Positions 1-11,129 of a stretch of 51,153 nt of DNA are shown here, piece after piece (positions within the stretch are counted from its first letter, which is position 1; each line of letters starts with the position of its first letter). The notes under the pieces were generated by a model, which did not search any database, was not told the DNA's origin, and saw only the letters and a list, made by a program, of their open reading frames with translations. The position numbers and the translations under genes were made by a program. This DNA comes from Psilocybe azurescens. Taxonomy: Eukaryota > Basidiomycota > Agaricomycetes > Agaricales > Agrocybaceae. The stretch spans positions 1 through 51,153 of the forward strand of contig JAJIRX010000402.1 in assembly GCA_023853785.1 (NCBI GenBank), given 5' to 3'.

Positions 1-375
1 TCGGTATGATGACATCAGGTTTTAGTCACTCAGAGCCGTAGCCAATGCGCTGCTTGTACTAATTGACATCCCTGACGACTCGAACATTTCAGACGCGTAA
101 TTCAACGTTCAACGTTCAACATTCAAACAATCACCCTATTTTAGCGTTGGGCATTCGGACATCAGTCATTCGTGATGCATGCTGTAATGTAAAGGCAATG
201 GCCTCTCCGGTTTGGAAGCACACAGGGTTGATGTGCGAATTACACAACGACAAGAAAGCCTAGGCGCCTGGCCGATTGATTTGGTACTGGAAAGATTTTT
301 ATCGTACAGGCTTGAAATCCTCGCGCTATGACTATGTGGTATAGACAGCGGGTGATAGGTGAGAAATCCCAATAA
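1..375. other. No gene recognised
   Basis: Short open frames here show no family signature and no consistent splice structure. The segment lies just downstream of the minus-strand oxygenase gene and would hold its 3' UTR and polyadenylation region. Confidence 0.5.
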
Positions 376-2130
376 TTAATAATTGGCGGCCAATCTTTCC
401 ATCACGTACTCTCTGGCCTGTATGGCGAATGGAGCCCGAGAGTTGGTGAGCACCTTAATTCTCATTATTTAAATATTCCATTTTACTCACTGATATAGGC
501 GAATAGAGTTTGGGCCGCTCTGTAGACCAAGTTCCAGGGATGCAATCGATAATGGTGGACGAATCCTGTAGAAATCACCGATAATCATAGCCATGCTATT
601 AGCATCGTAACTCTGACGATCGCTTAACATTCGAAGGGCTTACCGCTCCGCAGAACTATATATTCAGAGCAAATAGTCGGATGCATTAGTAAATCGCACA
701 GTCCAGGAATCAAGTTTACAGATGATACTGATGAAGGAGTCTAAGAACTAAGGGAAGTAGAAACAATAAACTTACATATGGAATCGAATATCTTGAGGGT
801 ATGGTATCGGCGTTACTCGAACTCCCATCCACTAAAGATGGCGGGATTCCCGTACGCGATGTACGGTGCTTTTGATTGTGTTATTTGACCCTGGGCGCAA
901 CATCAGCCTAAACTCTGAGAGCAATAGAATAGCACGTACATCTCATAAGAAAATCTCCCGCATTGACAACAATGGACCCAGGAACGGGCGGGACGGGCTG
1001 ATGAATACGGCGGAGTTAACAAACGCAATACTTAATAGAAATGCTATAAGAGCGTACGATAAAAACACCAGCATGATTAGGATCTTCCACTTCTAGTCCG
1101 CCTATGTTATCTTGCATCAGCATCTAAATCAAAATTCAGGGAGGAAACTATAAGAAATCGCCGGTAAATAGGGAGTGGAAAAGCTACCTACTGTTAAGGA
1201 ACAGAAATCTGTGTGACTTGGGATGCGAGATGCTTTCTCGTTTTTAAGAAGCGACGCCGGAATGCTTTCAACCAAATACGGCAAATAAATTGTCGGTTGA
1301 AAGAAGTCAGCGTATTCACAGGATGCTTACCTCGGATAGTGCAGCAGCCTTAGCTGGTTGTCGGCTTGAGAATGGTATGGCAGGAAATAATCTTGGTGTA
1401 AGTTGTGCCCCAATGCAAGTGCTTTGAGTATCAGCTTCTCCGTTTCGAAACACGCCTTTATTGATCATAATCAATACAGACATAAGAGGCACGGCGCGCA
1501 GTCAACGCACCCAATAAAAGTCCAGACATGCCTCCTTGAAACCCGGAAAAATGCCGTCGGGAAACCAGATATTGGGCATCTCGTCGTCATCCTCCCGACC
1601 ACTCTCAAAGCTTTCTTTGATGTCGCGTACTACATCCAACACATTTTGCCCAGATGCGAGCTCTGTGGCATTAACACCATCCGATTCAGATCCGGATTCG
1701 GAGTACTGTTTCACTTTCTCCCTTCCTGGAGCCGAGTACCCTAAGAGAACCAATCGTCTGTAACTAGCTGGGGGTTGTTGTAGAACGAGAAAACGCACCT
1801 ACCTCGATGATGTGCGCCAGATGCTGGATGAGGGGCTAATGCCTTGACTTCCGGAGGCAGGTCGAATAATTTACGAGACTAAAACATTTGCGAGCCTGCG
1901 TATCAATTGTTAGTATCTTGATAGGGGCATACACTCACCCAGTCGAACATTGACGATGCCTTTTCCGCATCCAGCCCATGATTTATGAGGTAGACGAAGC
2001 CGATCGACTGGAAAGATCGTAAAATATCGTTTGCGACCATTTGTTTCTGTTCGGTGGTTGATGTATCATCGATGAATGGTGCAAAGTCTACAATCTGGAC
2101 TTCATTAGTTCTCATAGTTTCTGAAGACAT
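376..2130 (-). CDS. Isopenicillin N synthase-like 2OG-Fe(II) dioxygenase
   Basis: Predicted non-heme iron, 2-oxoglutarate-dependent oxygenase of the IPNS-like family; the substrate cannot be told. Eleven exons with GT-AG introns are visible: 2130-1939, 1878-1803, 1740-1511, 1455-1331, 1264-1192, 1123-1058, 997-941, 890-776, 655-644, 565-491 and 417-376. The N-terminus has the DIOX_N pattern (VDFAPFID, then FVYLINHGLD). Iron ligands are seen in SHTDF (His and Asp) and in STVHRV (distal His), and the 2-oxoglutarate-binding RxS lies in RYSIPY. Other family blocks are NQLRLLHYP, NIGGLEVEDP, IDCIPGTW and a C-terminal EYVMERLAANY. The total is about 354 residues, normal for the family. Exon 9 is only 12 nt (FCGA). 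One base appears to be missing in exon 8 near 845-856, between the HRV and RYS motifs, so the copy is either broken or carries a sequencing error. The neighbouring minus-strand peptide gene ends 231 bp upstream. Confidence 0.85.
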
Positions 2131-2361
2131 ATCACAAGGGGCCAGATATGATATGAATGAAGTTTATAGACGAAGAGTCGAGGTTGAGGTTGCTTAGTAA
2201 ACAGGGTAACAGCATACGACGGCAACAACGTGGGGTTATATAACTGATCTATTTATAGACATAACCCTATATCGAAGTTCGTACTGTCTTAATGAATTTG
2301 CTTCAGGACCACGATTACTTAGACATACTACCGATCTAGACTGGTATGAGAAGATTTGCCA

Positions 2362-2926
2362 TTAATTTACAGTCCTTGGCAATTCAAATTGTTTTAAAAA
2401 CCCAAGAAATCCCGCTATAGTATGTTCAACACCAGTGGTGACTGCGTGTGCTGCATGCTCAACTCCCTTCCAGATTTTCCTAGAGTTTAGAAAAAGGTAA
2501 GCTTATAGTATGTATAACATGTATTTCAATATACAGGAGTTTGCAGCGAGTCTTACTTAATTTTAGAGCCGTCAGTCATCTCTGATTCTGTTCCGAGGTC
2601 GCTATCTGAGCTCCGTTTCGCATTGTGTGCTTGAGATAGACCCTCAATGCGCCAGCTAGTATCAGAATCCAGAAAATTTGAGATATGGGCCAATCTTTTC
2701 TCTACTGTAGGAGGAAAATTATGCAATTCAGGGTATAGAGAAGGTGCATCATATTAAATCACTAACCAGAGGTCTTAGATATCAACAAATCTTCAAGAGA
2801 GAGTAGTGGCTCCGTTTGAAGAACATCGTTTCGTTGTATTCTTGGGACAGGGTGTGCAAGGGTGTATATCGAGAGAGTAGTGGTGAATAGAGCCGTGTAT
2901 TTCTTCCTTGCTCTCATTGGTGGCAT
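2362..2926 (-). CDS. Small secreted protein with Kex2 sites and helical C-terminus
   Basis: Three exons (2926-2767, 2704-2557, 2479-2362) with clean GT-AG introns of 62 and 77 nt join in phase to a 141-residue protein; no single open frame shows it. The start at 2926 gives a signal-peptide layout: basic RARKK, a hydrophobic stretch YTALFTTTLSIYTLA, then a cleavage-like AHPVP. Dibasic KR pairs occur in VEKR and NAKR and a KK pair near residue 100, as expected of kexin-processed precursors. The last ~40 residues contain IWKGVEHAAHAVTTGVEHTI followed by GFLGFLKQF, which plots as an amphipathic helix. No Cys-rich motif and no family were recognised. It sits between an oxygenase and a lactonohydrolase gene, all on the same strand. 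A role as a secreted effector, signal or membrane-active peptide is inference from layout only. Confidence 0.68.
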
Positions 2927-3249
2927 TTTGATTTTTGGATGGCATTTGAATGGGCTATAGTATGTATATCTTCTGGCGGAAACCATTCGGAGTCCGGGCT
3001 AAAGGTTAGACCGAAGCTGGTGCGTTATAGTGGTAAAAAATCAGTCTAGTGTTCATGAGATGGTCTATTAAATTCTACAGACGTCTATACGTGAGAATTC
3101 GCGGCGCTAACCATTTGGGATGATCCGCCTGAACTAGCACGTTAACAAGTCGTGCTTAGAGACTACCGATAAATGTAAAGACTATGAAAATAAGTATTAT
3201 ACTATCAGGCTATTGATGATAAACAAAGCACCATTCATGAAGTCGGAGA

Positions 3250-5067
3250 TTAAGAGAAAGACGCGACCTCCTCCTTCAATTTAGCCGCAGCTTTCGCAAA
3301 GTAGATATTCTCCCACCCAACAAGGACCAAGCGCCCATCACCAGCAAATTGCATGGGTGGTCCCACAATAATGATCCTAACGTATATACGAAGCCCACAA
3401 AATAAATAATATAGCTCCCAGAAAAAATCATTTACCAAAGAGTCAAACCAGCGCCAACTCAGGAAACGCCACGCTCCCTCCCGAGCCGCTATCCGCGCCA
3501 TATACACATTCGCACCGCCCAGCAGCACCAAGCGCCCGTCGCCCGCAAACTGCATATTCGCGACGACGTCGCCTGTGAAGAATTTGCCTAGTAGTGCGCC
3601 GGTAGGGGACCAGATGTGCACGCCGTCGCCGCAGCCGGCGTACACGTTGCCTGCGGCGTCGAGCGTGATCCCGTCAGGCACCCCGGTGTCGGCGTATGCG
3701 AATATGCGCCTGTTGGTGAATATTTGGGAGGAGGTGGGAGACACGTCGAATTGGTAGCTGTGGATGGGTTGTGTATTAGGAAGATTATATTATGAACGAG
3801 AACGAGAATGGGGAGGTGGTATGGAGAGTATAGTATATGTAATAACGCACATTGTTGCGGGCCGTGTCTGGTCTACGTCCGATATAGAAGTGACGGCACC
3901 TGAGTCTGTGCTAAATTTTATGAAATACAAATGAAATGCCGTTTGTAAGCTAGAACGCCGGGATTGTGGGCAGCGAGAAGGATAGACGTACACGTATGCG
4001 TATTTCCCGTCTGCACTGAAAGCGATTCCGTTGCAGAGGTCGAAGTCGGTCGCGACGACCTGGACTGCACGGGTGTTGGGGTCAAGTCTGTATACTTGGT
4101 TAGGCATCAGAGGGGGAGGGCGGATCGTGATGATATTTCCGATGCTGTGACAAAGGCAAAGTATAACCATGGTTAATAGGTTTCCGGTTCTTAGTAGGTC
4201 TCGATACGAAGCACGAGGGAAGTAAGTAAGGCTCACGAGACGTCGGTGAAGAAGATCGCTTTGGACGTTGGGTGTATCTTGACGTCGTTCATGGAATTGA
4301 ATTGGCGGCCGTAGAAGTTGTCTAGGAGGACGGTTGCGTTGTAGGGTGCTTGCGGGTTGACAAGAACGACAGAGGGGGCAGAGATCCGAATCCGTCTGTT
4401 ACCAGTACCAACGAAGATCCAAGAGGTCCTGTCCCACCGTTCACGTGTTGGACAGAGCTTGGGAGGGCAATCTAGTCACACTTTATTGTCAACATCCACA
4501 AAGATTGGTGTTGAACCCAATGGCACGCACCGGTGTCGCAGGAACATTCACAACTGTCCCACTCGTCTCCTCCAGCGCATTCTCAACAGCCTTCATACTA
4601 ATCTTATTCACTACATCCTTACTCAGATCCAGGCCCGCAAAGAACAGCTCGTCCGTATCGCGCAGATACACCGGCGCTTCATGCGAATAGAAGAGGATGC
4701 TATCGCTCTTGTTGGTCGATATGATATTGAAGCTAGCGTTTGGGCCTAGGATGTCGAGGAATGCGGGGTCGAAGATTTGGAAGAAGGGCGGTGCGGTGGA
4801 TGTTGGGTTGAATAGTTGGCTGAAGGAGGAGTTGCGGAAGGGGCCGTTGGGCCCGAGGACGGCGAATGATTTGGGATCTACGAGCTATTTTAATTTGTGC
4901 GATGAATTTTGGTGAGTGGCTTTTTTTAAAAGAGGGAAACTGATACGTACGACAGCTTGAGCAGGTAGATTTGTTTGTAGGGACGCGTTCAGCGCGCGTT
5001 CGAAGATACTTGATGGGGTGGCAAAGACGCCTGAGACGCCAATGCTCAGAAAGAGAGGCAAGAACAT
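3250..5067 (-). CDS. SMP-30/gluconolactonase-like lactonohydrolase, secreted
   Basis: Beta-propeller hydrolase of the SMP-30/gluconolactonase/LRE family, similar to fungal lactonohydrolases; such enzymes usually use a calcium ion to hydrolyse lactone rings. Six exons are read: 5067-4951, 4884-4531, 4457-4237, 4144-3992, 3910-3852 and 3757-3250. The start has a signal peptide (MFLPLFLSIGVSGVFA). Family blocks include GRQFNSMNDVKIHP, IFFTDVS, NGIAFSADGKYAYV, TRPAT and VPDGITLDAAGNVYAG. Within exon 3 the family-like frame (VNGGTGPLGSS, TDGFGSLPP) differs from the frame on either side of it; the change back lies at a five-base homopolymer at 4374-4378. The spliced frame stays open across it, giving about 30 scrambled residues. 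The C-terminus is extended by a diverged second copy of the last propeller strand. Confidence 0.82.
3284..3554 (-). repeat. Duplicated last coding block of the lactonohydrolase
   Basis: Two ~71-bp copies, 3554-3484 and 3354-3284 on the minus strand, encode MQFAGDGRLVLLGGANVYMA and MQFAGDGRLVLVGWENIYFA. They are 200 bp apart, remain in one open frame, and differ at many third positions, so the duplication is not recent. The 129 bp between them starts with codons foreign to the family and contains GTAAAT, so it may be partly intronic. Confidence 0.7.
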
Positions 5068-5547
5068 GGTTAAAGAGAGACCGGATGACGAAGAAACCCT
5101 ACTCGTTCTGAAAAGCGCTTTTATACTTCACGCAAAAACTGTCACTACCGTGTGGTCCAGAAATACGACAAGTCTCCTCATGCACCACCTGTAGTAAATG
5201 GGTAGCGATCTGCATCGACCATCACGGAACAGAGGCCGCATAATATGATGCGTATCCCGGAGATCTTGGGGACGACGACGTACATCACGGCTTGAACACG
5301 GCTTTGACTATGTCCAACCAATCTCCATACAACGCAGTTCTAAAAGCTATTTTGAGGGCGACGGAATGTGGATTTAGTCAGCGTAATATTCAGGAGTCGT
5401 GCTGCGCCGCTTCGGAGGACGTTTGAGGATTCTTGGAAAGGAAATACTATGGATTTACTTACGTACCTGATACTTAAAATACGAAGCTCGGGATGAAAAA
5501 AACATGGCGCTTGGAATCCCGGGTTGTTGCGCGAGGCCCCTGAAGAA
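5068..5547. other. Intergenic: lactonohydrolase upstream region
   Basis: No coding signal. It should hold the promoter of the minus-strand lactonohydrolase gene. No clear TATA box or binding site could be assigned. Confidence 0.4.
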
Positions 5548-7450
5548 TATGGAAAGCCGGACTGTCAAGCTTCCAAAGAGGTTGCCAAATATTGTGCGGC
5601 CATCAATGCCGAAGCGGGCTTGCACGGATAGATCATTTTAAGGTTGTCAAGACCCCGAAAATCTCGTCTATGTAAGTGTTCTGCTGTTCATTTTAAAGTA
5701 CTATGGCTCATATCTCCTCAACGGCTATGATTCAAAACTCAAAAATAAAAACTCTTAGAATGCCCTCATTATGTTCTTTATGTTCCCAAAAGAAGTGAAG
5801 TGATTGGGTGACTTCTAGAGAAGTTAGATTTTTACAATATCATAAGATTGCTGGATTTCTCCTCATAAAGAGCTATCCAGAAGCAACTATTTTCACACAA
5901 ACATTGACTCCTTAGAGAGGTATCATGGATCAGAAAAGATAGCCTAAGCTCCCTTTGTTGTGCTAACATAATGCATTAAAGGCTGTTTCCATACTTTTGA
6001 CAAGCATAAGTACATAATGAATGGAAGAACTGCTCTTCCATTTAAAGTGGATAGGTGCACTCTGCAGTCCAAATTCATAGAGATGGCAATATATTTGCAA
6101 TAGTGACTGCATTTATGTTGAATGATAAAGGCTTTGAATGTGGTGTTAGTGTTTTCTTCTTCAAATAATGTATCTTTAAGTTTCCCCATTCAGACTGAAT
6201 GCATAGGCAGTCCTGTTTTAAACACAGAAAATATCTAGAGGATCTATCAAAAGCTTCTGACACACTTTGAGCAGCTGGATGATGCACTGGATTTCATTGA
6301 GGAATGTAAAATATATCTGGCATTGTCAGAAGCTCAAACCAATATATAGTAGCATGCAAAAATAACATATAGGGCTTGTTGTCACATTTGTTCAACAATA
6401 GCTGGATGATTCAAATTTTAATGTGTATATATAATTTGGATACATCTTTGTACAATATTTTAAAATCCTATCTTAAGAGTTGGGCATGAAGAATAAGAAA
6501 TATCAAAGTTTGGAGTGATCAAAGACCAGAAGTAGCAGTTCAGTTGACATAAAATATTACCAGGATATAGTCTGGCATAATTAAACTACACCATAATTTG
6601 AACCTTAAAAATCTTCAGCTGTTCAGCAGATACAGCTCATTGGAATGTCTCCTTTTCCCATATTTCTATGGGAAAATGCAGAAAGAAACCTGAAATCTAC
6701 TCTTTACACAGCCCATATCTTGTTGAAAACTGGAGATTTTTAAGATTCAAGTTGATGTGTGGTCTAATTATGCCAGACTGCACCCTGGTAATATTTCATG
6801 TCAACTGAACTGCTACTTCTAGTATTTGATCATCCCAAACTTTGGTATTTCTTATCTCCTGTACCCAATTCTTAAGATATGATCTCAAAATATTGTACAA
6901 AGATGTGTCCAAATTATATCTACACAGTGCAATTTAATTGTAAAAAATATTCAGCCATTGTTAAACAAACACAACAACAAATCTCATGCATTATTTTTGC
7001 ACACTGCTTGGAGGACCTGAAAACCCATCCACACATGTTGCTTATTATATAGATAGTGTCAATAATGGACTTGGACTATGCAAGTCCTTTTAATTACTTG
7101 CATGATTTTATAGCATGACCAGTTTTTCTATTAGGTCCAGGATAAAGAGAGCACCTGGATAGAATGAATGCCAGTGATGAAGATTTTGACAATTCTGGAG
7201 AAGTAGATAAGTGGTAGGTAACACAGGAACACATTAACCAAAATTCTTGTGTTCAAAGTATATTTTATATTATACTCGAGGGTGCTGTACATGAGCAGCA
7301 GATGGAAATATTATGACAAATGTCCTATCTGAAAAACATCCAGAGGGTCTCCGAGGTCCTGACATACTATGAATGCCAATGAACATCGGCAATCATGGCA
7401 ACAAAGTGTTTGTCAAGCTATTTGGAGGCTTGACAGTCCGGCTTTCCATA
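5548..7450. mobile_element. 1.9 kb non-autonomous TIR element, TSD GAAGAA
   Basis: Left end TATGGAAAGCCGGACTGTCA (5548 on) is repeated in inverted form at the right end (to 7450). The match is nearly perfect for about 30 bp and weaker for about 10 more. GAAGAA stands directly outside both ends (5542-5547 and 7451-7456). The interior is AT-rich, without a recognisable transposase, so it would depend on another element. If the outer TA of each end is instead the target duplication, the element would be Tc1/mariner-like; the 6-bp reading keeps the longer TIR. The superfamily is undecided. Confidence 0.78.
6343..7015. repeat. Long imperfect inverted repeat (hairpin ~660 bp)
   Basis: The left arm (about 6343-6660) and right arm (about 6665-7015) are reverse complements at roughly three quarters of positions. 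Examples are AAATATTACCAGG near 6552 against CCTGGTAATATTTC near 6783, and CTTTGTACAATATTTT near 6449 against AAAATATTGTACAAAG near 6888. The centre is an almost perfect small hairpin, TTTTCCCATA-TTTC-TATGGGAAAA. It lies inside the 1.9 kb element and may be a nested foldback element. Confidence 0.78.
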
Positions 7451-7555
7451 GAAGAACGAGCGTACACTGTGCACTGAGAGAACAGTACTATCGTATTTGG
7501 TGTAGGTGACAGACGTAGTGTATTTTGGGTGAAGCGACCAGAGTGGTACGCTCGA

Positions 7556-7640
7556 GCCTTGAATGAACATTGAGGGGTTTAATAGGTACATTTAGAGGGA
7601 TAGGTACGTTCAGAGGGATAGGTACATTTAGAGGGACAGG
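7556..7640. repeat. Short tandem repeat, ~24 bp unit
   Basis: Three to four copies of a unit like AGAGGGATAGGTAC(A/G)TT. It lies in DNA with no gene. Confidence 0.6.
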
Positions 7641-7899
7641 CAGCTTGCGCTCATGGGTATATTTCGAAAGCAGCTATTTCTAGGAGGGCTTTTGTGTCCC
7701 CCACATATTCTGGCCGGAGTCCGCTGCGGAATGAGAGCAAAAATATGGCACAAGGCCCTGCTATTTTATTTAATATCAATTCCGGCGGAATGGCGGATTC
7801 CGCAGCGGAATTGAACAGAATCTGTTTACAAAACGGAATAGCCCGGAACGGAACCATAAATGGACTTAAAATTTAATGTTATCACTCGGCAATTCTCGG

Positions 7900-8880
7900 C
7901 AACTGTGAACAATGTCACGTGCGTGACTTTTGGTTGCCACGTCGGTCCGTTGGTTACTCCAACCACCCCACCTCTTCCTCCCGACCACCACCACCCCACT
8001 GCCGCCGTCATGCGTGCCCTCACCACCTCACCGTTGTCGGTCAGAGCCAGGCACTTGCCAACCCGACCCGACATGCATTGCGGCACCACCGACCGATGAC
8101 GGGTCCGTGTACAATGACGACAACTCCGGACACGCGTACACGGTACAACAACAATGACAATGGCTCCGTATACTACGACAATGACACCCGGACCGAGAGG
8201 GAACAAAGTGGAATGAGGGGAGGGGATGCGAGCAGGTAACGAGGCGATGTGAATGCGGCCGCGACACCAGGTAAGTCGCGAACCCCACCCACCGCCGCCA
8301 CTAACCCTCTCCCTCTTTCTCATATAGACCGATGGCGTACGCGTCACGTACTGCACATACCGCAACACACGCAACATGTACAGTATGACAATAGTACGTA
8401 CGAAAGCGGACACGGCACGTAGGGACAACGACAACGACATGCAGGACATGTACCACGACACGCAGGATGCATACTGCGACACACAGGACACGTACCACGA
8501 CACGCAGGACGTGTACCGCGACCACGTCGACACGCACAGCGGCCACGACAACAACACACACAACACCAAGTACGCCACCGACACGGTACCCACAACGGCC
8601 ACAAAGGCGACAACGACAACATGTCACGACCACGCACGGCCGGCCACGACAACGACACGTATGACACACACAAAATGCATGGCTGACGACAACGACACAC
8701 CACGACACCGGTACGGCACCCACGACAGCTGCAAAGACGACAACAACAACATGTACAACACCGGAATGCGACGGCCACGCATGACGGCCACAACGGACAC
8801 AACGGCCGCAAGGGCGGCCGGCAGCGTATGGCGGATGCGTACCATGCCCACCACGACAACGGCATGTAGACCACCAGCCA
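7900..8880. repeat. CACGACA/ACAACGACA low-complexity minisatellite
   Basis: Degenerate repeats of ACGACAACGACA type fill this stretch and keep several frames open on both strands, so the long open frames are not evidence of genes. Around 8450-8520 a cleaner 21-bp unit (TACCACGACACGCAGGAC plus 3) repeats about three times. Splice signals and family motifs are absent. Confidence 0.7.
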
Positions 8881-9150
8881 CCCTTTTTAAAATTTTTTTC
8901 ACTTTTTTCTTTTGTTCTCTCATTTTCTTTTACATCTATGTGTTTGTTTGTTCATTTAACCCAAGTATATACCCTCCTGCCCATCTTTTTACTCTGTTAT
9001 GTTTTTATTTTTATTTTATTTTGTTACAATGGACTTTGCATGTAGATAATAATGTAGTATATAGTTATTAATATATTATATTGCACTCATGAATTTACAC
9101 TAAGATTGATAGATTGAAATATTCTAGTTGGAATCCAATGATACAGGGTA

Positions 9151-9450
9151 GATTATATAAGCAGTGTACAGTAGGTGTATGATATAAGGATTATATAAGC
9201 AGTGTATAGTATATGTATGATAGTAGTGGTAACTGTGTAAATCTATTTTTATATTCAGCCTAAAGGTGTGGGAAATTGTTTTTACTCAGCTTCAAGCCAT
9301 GGGAATTCCACTTTATTACTGTATTGGCTATAAATAACTCTATTCCCCTTCATTCCCCATCATTCCCTCCATTCCCTCTCCAATTCCTTCATTCCCCTTC
9401 AATCCCCTCTATTCCCTCTATTCCCTCTATTCCCTTCACTCCCTTTCTCA
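9151..9450. repeat. 38-bp tandem duplication and CATTCCCTCT repeats
   Basis: GATTATATAAGCAGTGTA begins at 9151 and again at 9189, giving two 38-bp units. From about 9345 to 9450 there are ~10-bp repeats of the type CTATTCCCTC. No coding signal. Confidence 0.65.
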
Positions 9451-9680
9451 ATCCCTCCAGTCCTAGGGAATATGTGGGGAGTGAGAAGTACTGATTTCTA
9501 GAACCAGGGTCAGTAACAAGATACTCAAGTCGAGGTGAGGGTATTGGCCAAGTAACGAGTGGTAGTAGTTGCGGCAATGGCCAAACAGATAAGATGAAAG
9601 ACAAATGCATGGTGACAGTGCCAATGTAATTCGCTTTCTTTCTGCATAATCAAATCCCAATTGCCACAATCATCAGCCTA

Positions 9681-10059
9681 ATGATCCAACTCGTTGACCT
9701 ACCTCCTGAGCTGCTCATCTGCACATTCTCATCGCTCTCCTGCTGATCTCCTTTCCTCCCGGCTCACATGCAAGTTCCTCGACTCCACTGTGCACAACTC
9801 ACCCATGCTCCAATGGTGGTTACAGCTGATTTCAGATTTATGTGGAATCCCTTTGAATTTGAAAATGTGCTTGGTCATGTTTGGCACAAGGACCCCGCCC
9901 AGACGCTCAAGCAACTCTGAAGCAACTTTGAACTTTGCTCTTCCTGATACCATTTTCCAGCTCAAATGGCCCCAATCCCCACCTCCAACTCCAAGTTGCT
10001 CCCCAAGCCCTACTCTGTCAGATGCTCATACTACTTTTGGTGTCAAATTTATTGCCTGA
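9681..10059 (+). pseudogene. F-box protein relic
   Basis: The start at 9681 reads MIQLVDLPPELLICTFSSLS, the usual opening of agaricomycete F-box proteins (LPPELL..IFSFL). A stop follows at 9744-9746. One frame over, the domain continues as ADLLSSRLTCKFLDSTVHNS and then LQWWLQLISDL. A single-base indel near 9735-9745 therefore breaks the domain. F-box proteins recruit substrates to SCF ubiquitin ligases; this copy would not. Confidence 0.68.
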
Positions 10060-10398
10060 GTTACATCCCACACCATTGTGAAGAGTATAGGTACTAATAA
10101 ATGATATAATTATAACTTCCTTGACATTTTTATATGCGCATTCCTCTATAACATGAAATTGTAGCTGTAATTGTTCTCATCCAGACATTGTTAATCATGT
10201 ATTTGCCTCTACTGTCATTTTAATTTCTATATTCTTACACCTTATAAATTAATAATGTTTCAAAACAAATAACCAGACCTAAATCACATAGCCTGATGCA
10301 CAAAAAAAAACCCAGGCTTTCTCACTTGTGATATTGTGGTGGGCACAATCAATGATGGAAAGCAAAGCTTGGATGAACTTTAGGCCTTCCCTGACTAG

Positions 10399-10638
10399 CT
10401 AATGCTGACATCCAGTCTTGTGTGAATGAGGGTTGTATGTGACACCATAGGTTTGTGAATAGGAAAGAGTTTTGTATGCCAGGGACTTCTTGATACCTAA
10501 GATACCACATATTTTCTTTACACTACAGTGTTGTTGGTAAAAGAGAGCGGAAGCATAAGCTTTGAGATCATTGGATACAGTATGTGGGAAGTCTTTCCTT
10601 TCCCCCACACAATCTATATGGACTCCACTGGACTCCAC
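10399..10638 (-). pseudogene. Tc1/mariner-type transposase N-terminus, truncated
   Basis: The segment SVKKICGILGIKKSLAYKTL followed by YGVTYNPHSH is the helix-turn-helix of fungal Tc1/mariner-like transposases (family pattern: v..IC.lLGI.KSlvYkTL...YG..yNP). Coding similarity goes on out of frame for about 30 residues toward 10310 and then stops at an A-rich tract. The catalytic DDE domain is missing. The other end runs into the GTCCACTGGA minisatellite. Confidence 0.68.
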
Positions 10639-10905
10639 TGGACTCTCTGTCCAGCCAAACTGGCTGACAGATTGTCTAGTCCACTGGACTGGACTGGACT
10701 ACAGTCCACTGGAGTCCACTGGAATTGCACTGGACTCCTGCCAAATTTTCAGTCCAGTCTCAGTCCAGTGGATTATGAGTCCAGTCAAGTCCACTGGAGT
10801 CCACTGGAGTCCACTGGACTTGGGCTTAAATATTCACTGAATAACAACAAATAATATGTTTATTAGCACAGTCCAGTGGAGTCCAGTGGAGTCCAGTGGA
10901 TGCAA
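10618..10905. repeat. GTCCACTGGA minisatellite
   Basis: Dozens of degenerate 10-11 bp units in both orientations (GACTCCACTG, GTCCAGTGGA). The motif is near-palindromic, so it can fold back. Open frames across it are by-products. Confidence 0.85.
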
Positions 10906-11129
10906 TAACTAATACAATATCTGAAGTATAATCATTAGTTATTAATATTAATATCAATTGCAAAAAAATTATGTAAAAGTTAATTCTACACAATAACAAT
11001 TAATTGAAACAATATTTAAATGTATTGGGGAGCAAGGCCTCTGTATAAATACATTTTTGCATTTTGTTCAGTCTGCAGGGTAATATTTTCACAGGCACAT
11101 GTGACGTGCATGCATGCCCAGCCTCAGCC
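10906..11129. other. AT-rich spacer
   Basis: No gene, repeat or regulatory element could be supported. Confidence 0.4.

Noticed and set aside
8376..9071. 231-codon plus-strand frame and long antisense frames at 7826-8874
   Set aside because: All are kept open by CACGACA-type repeats in several phases at once; no domain or splice signal.
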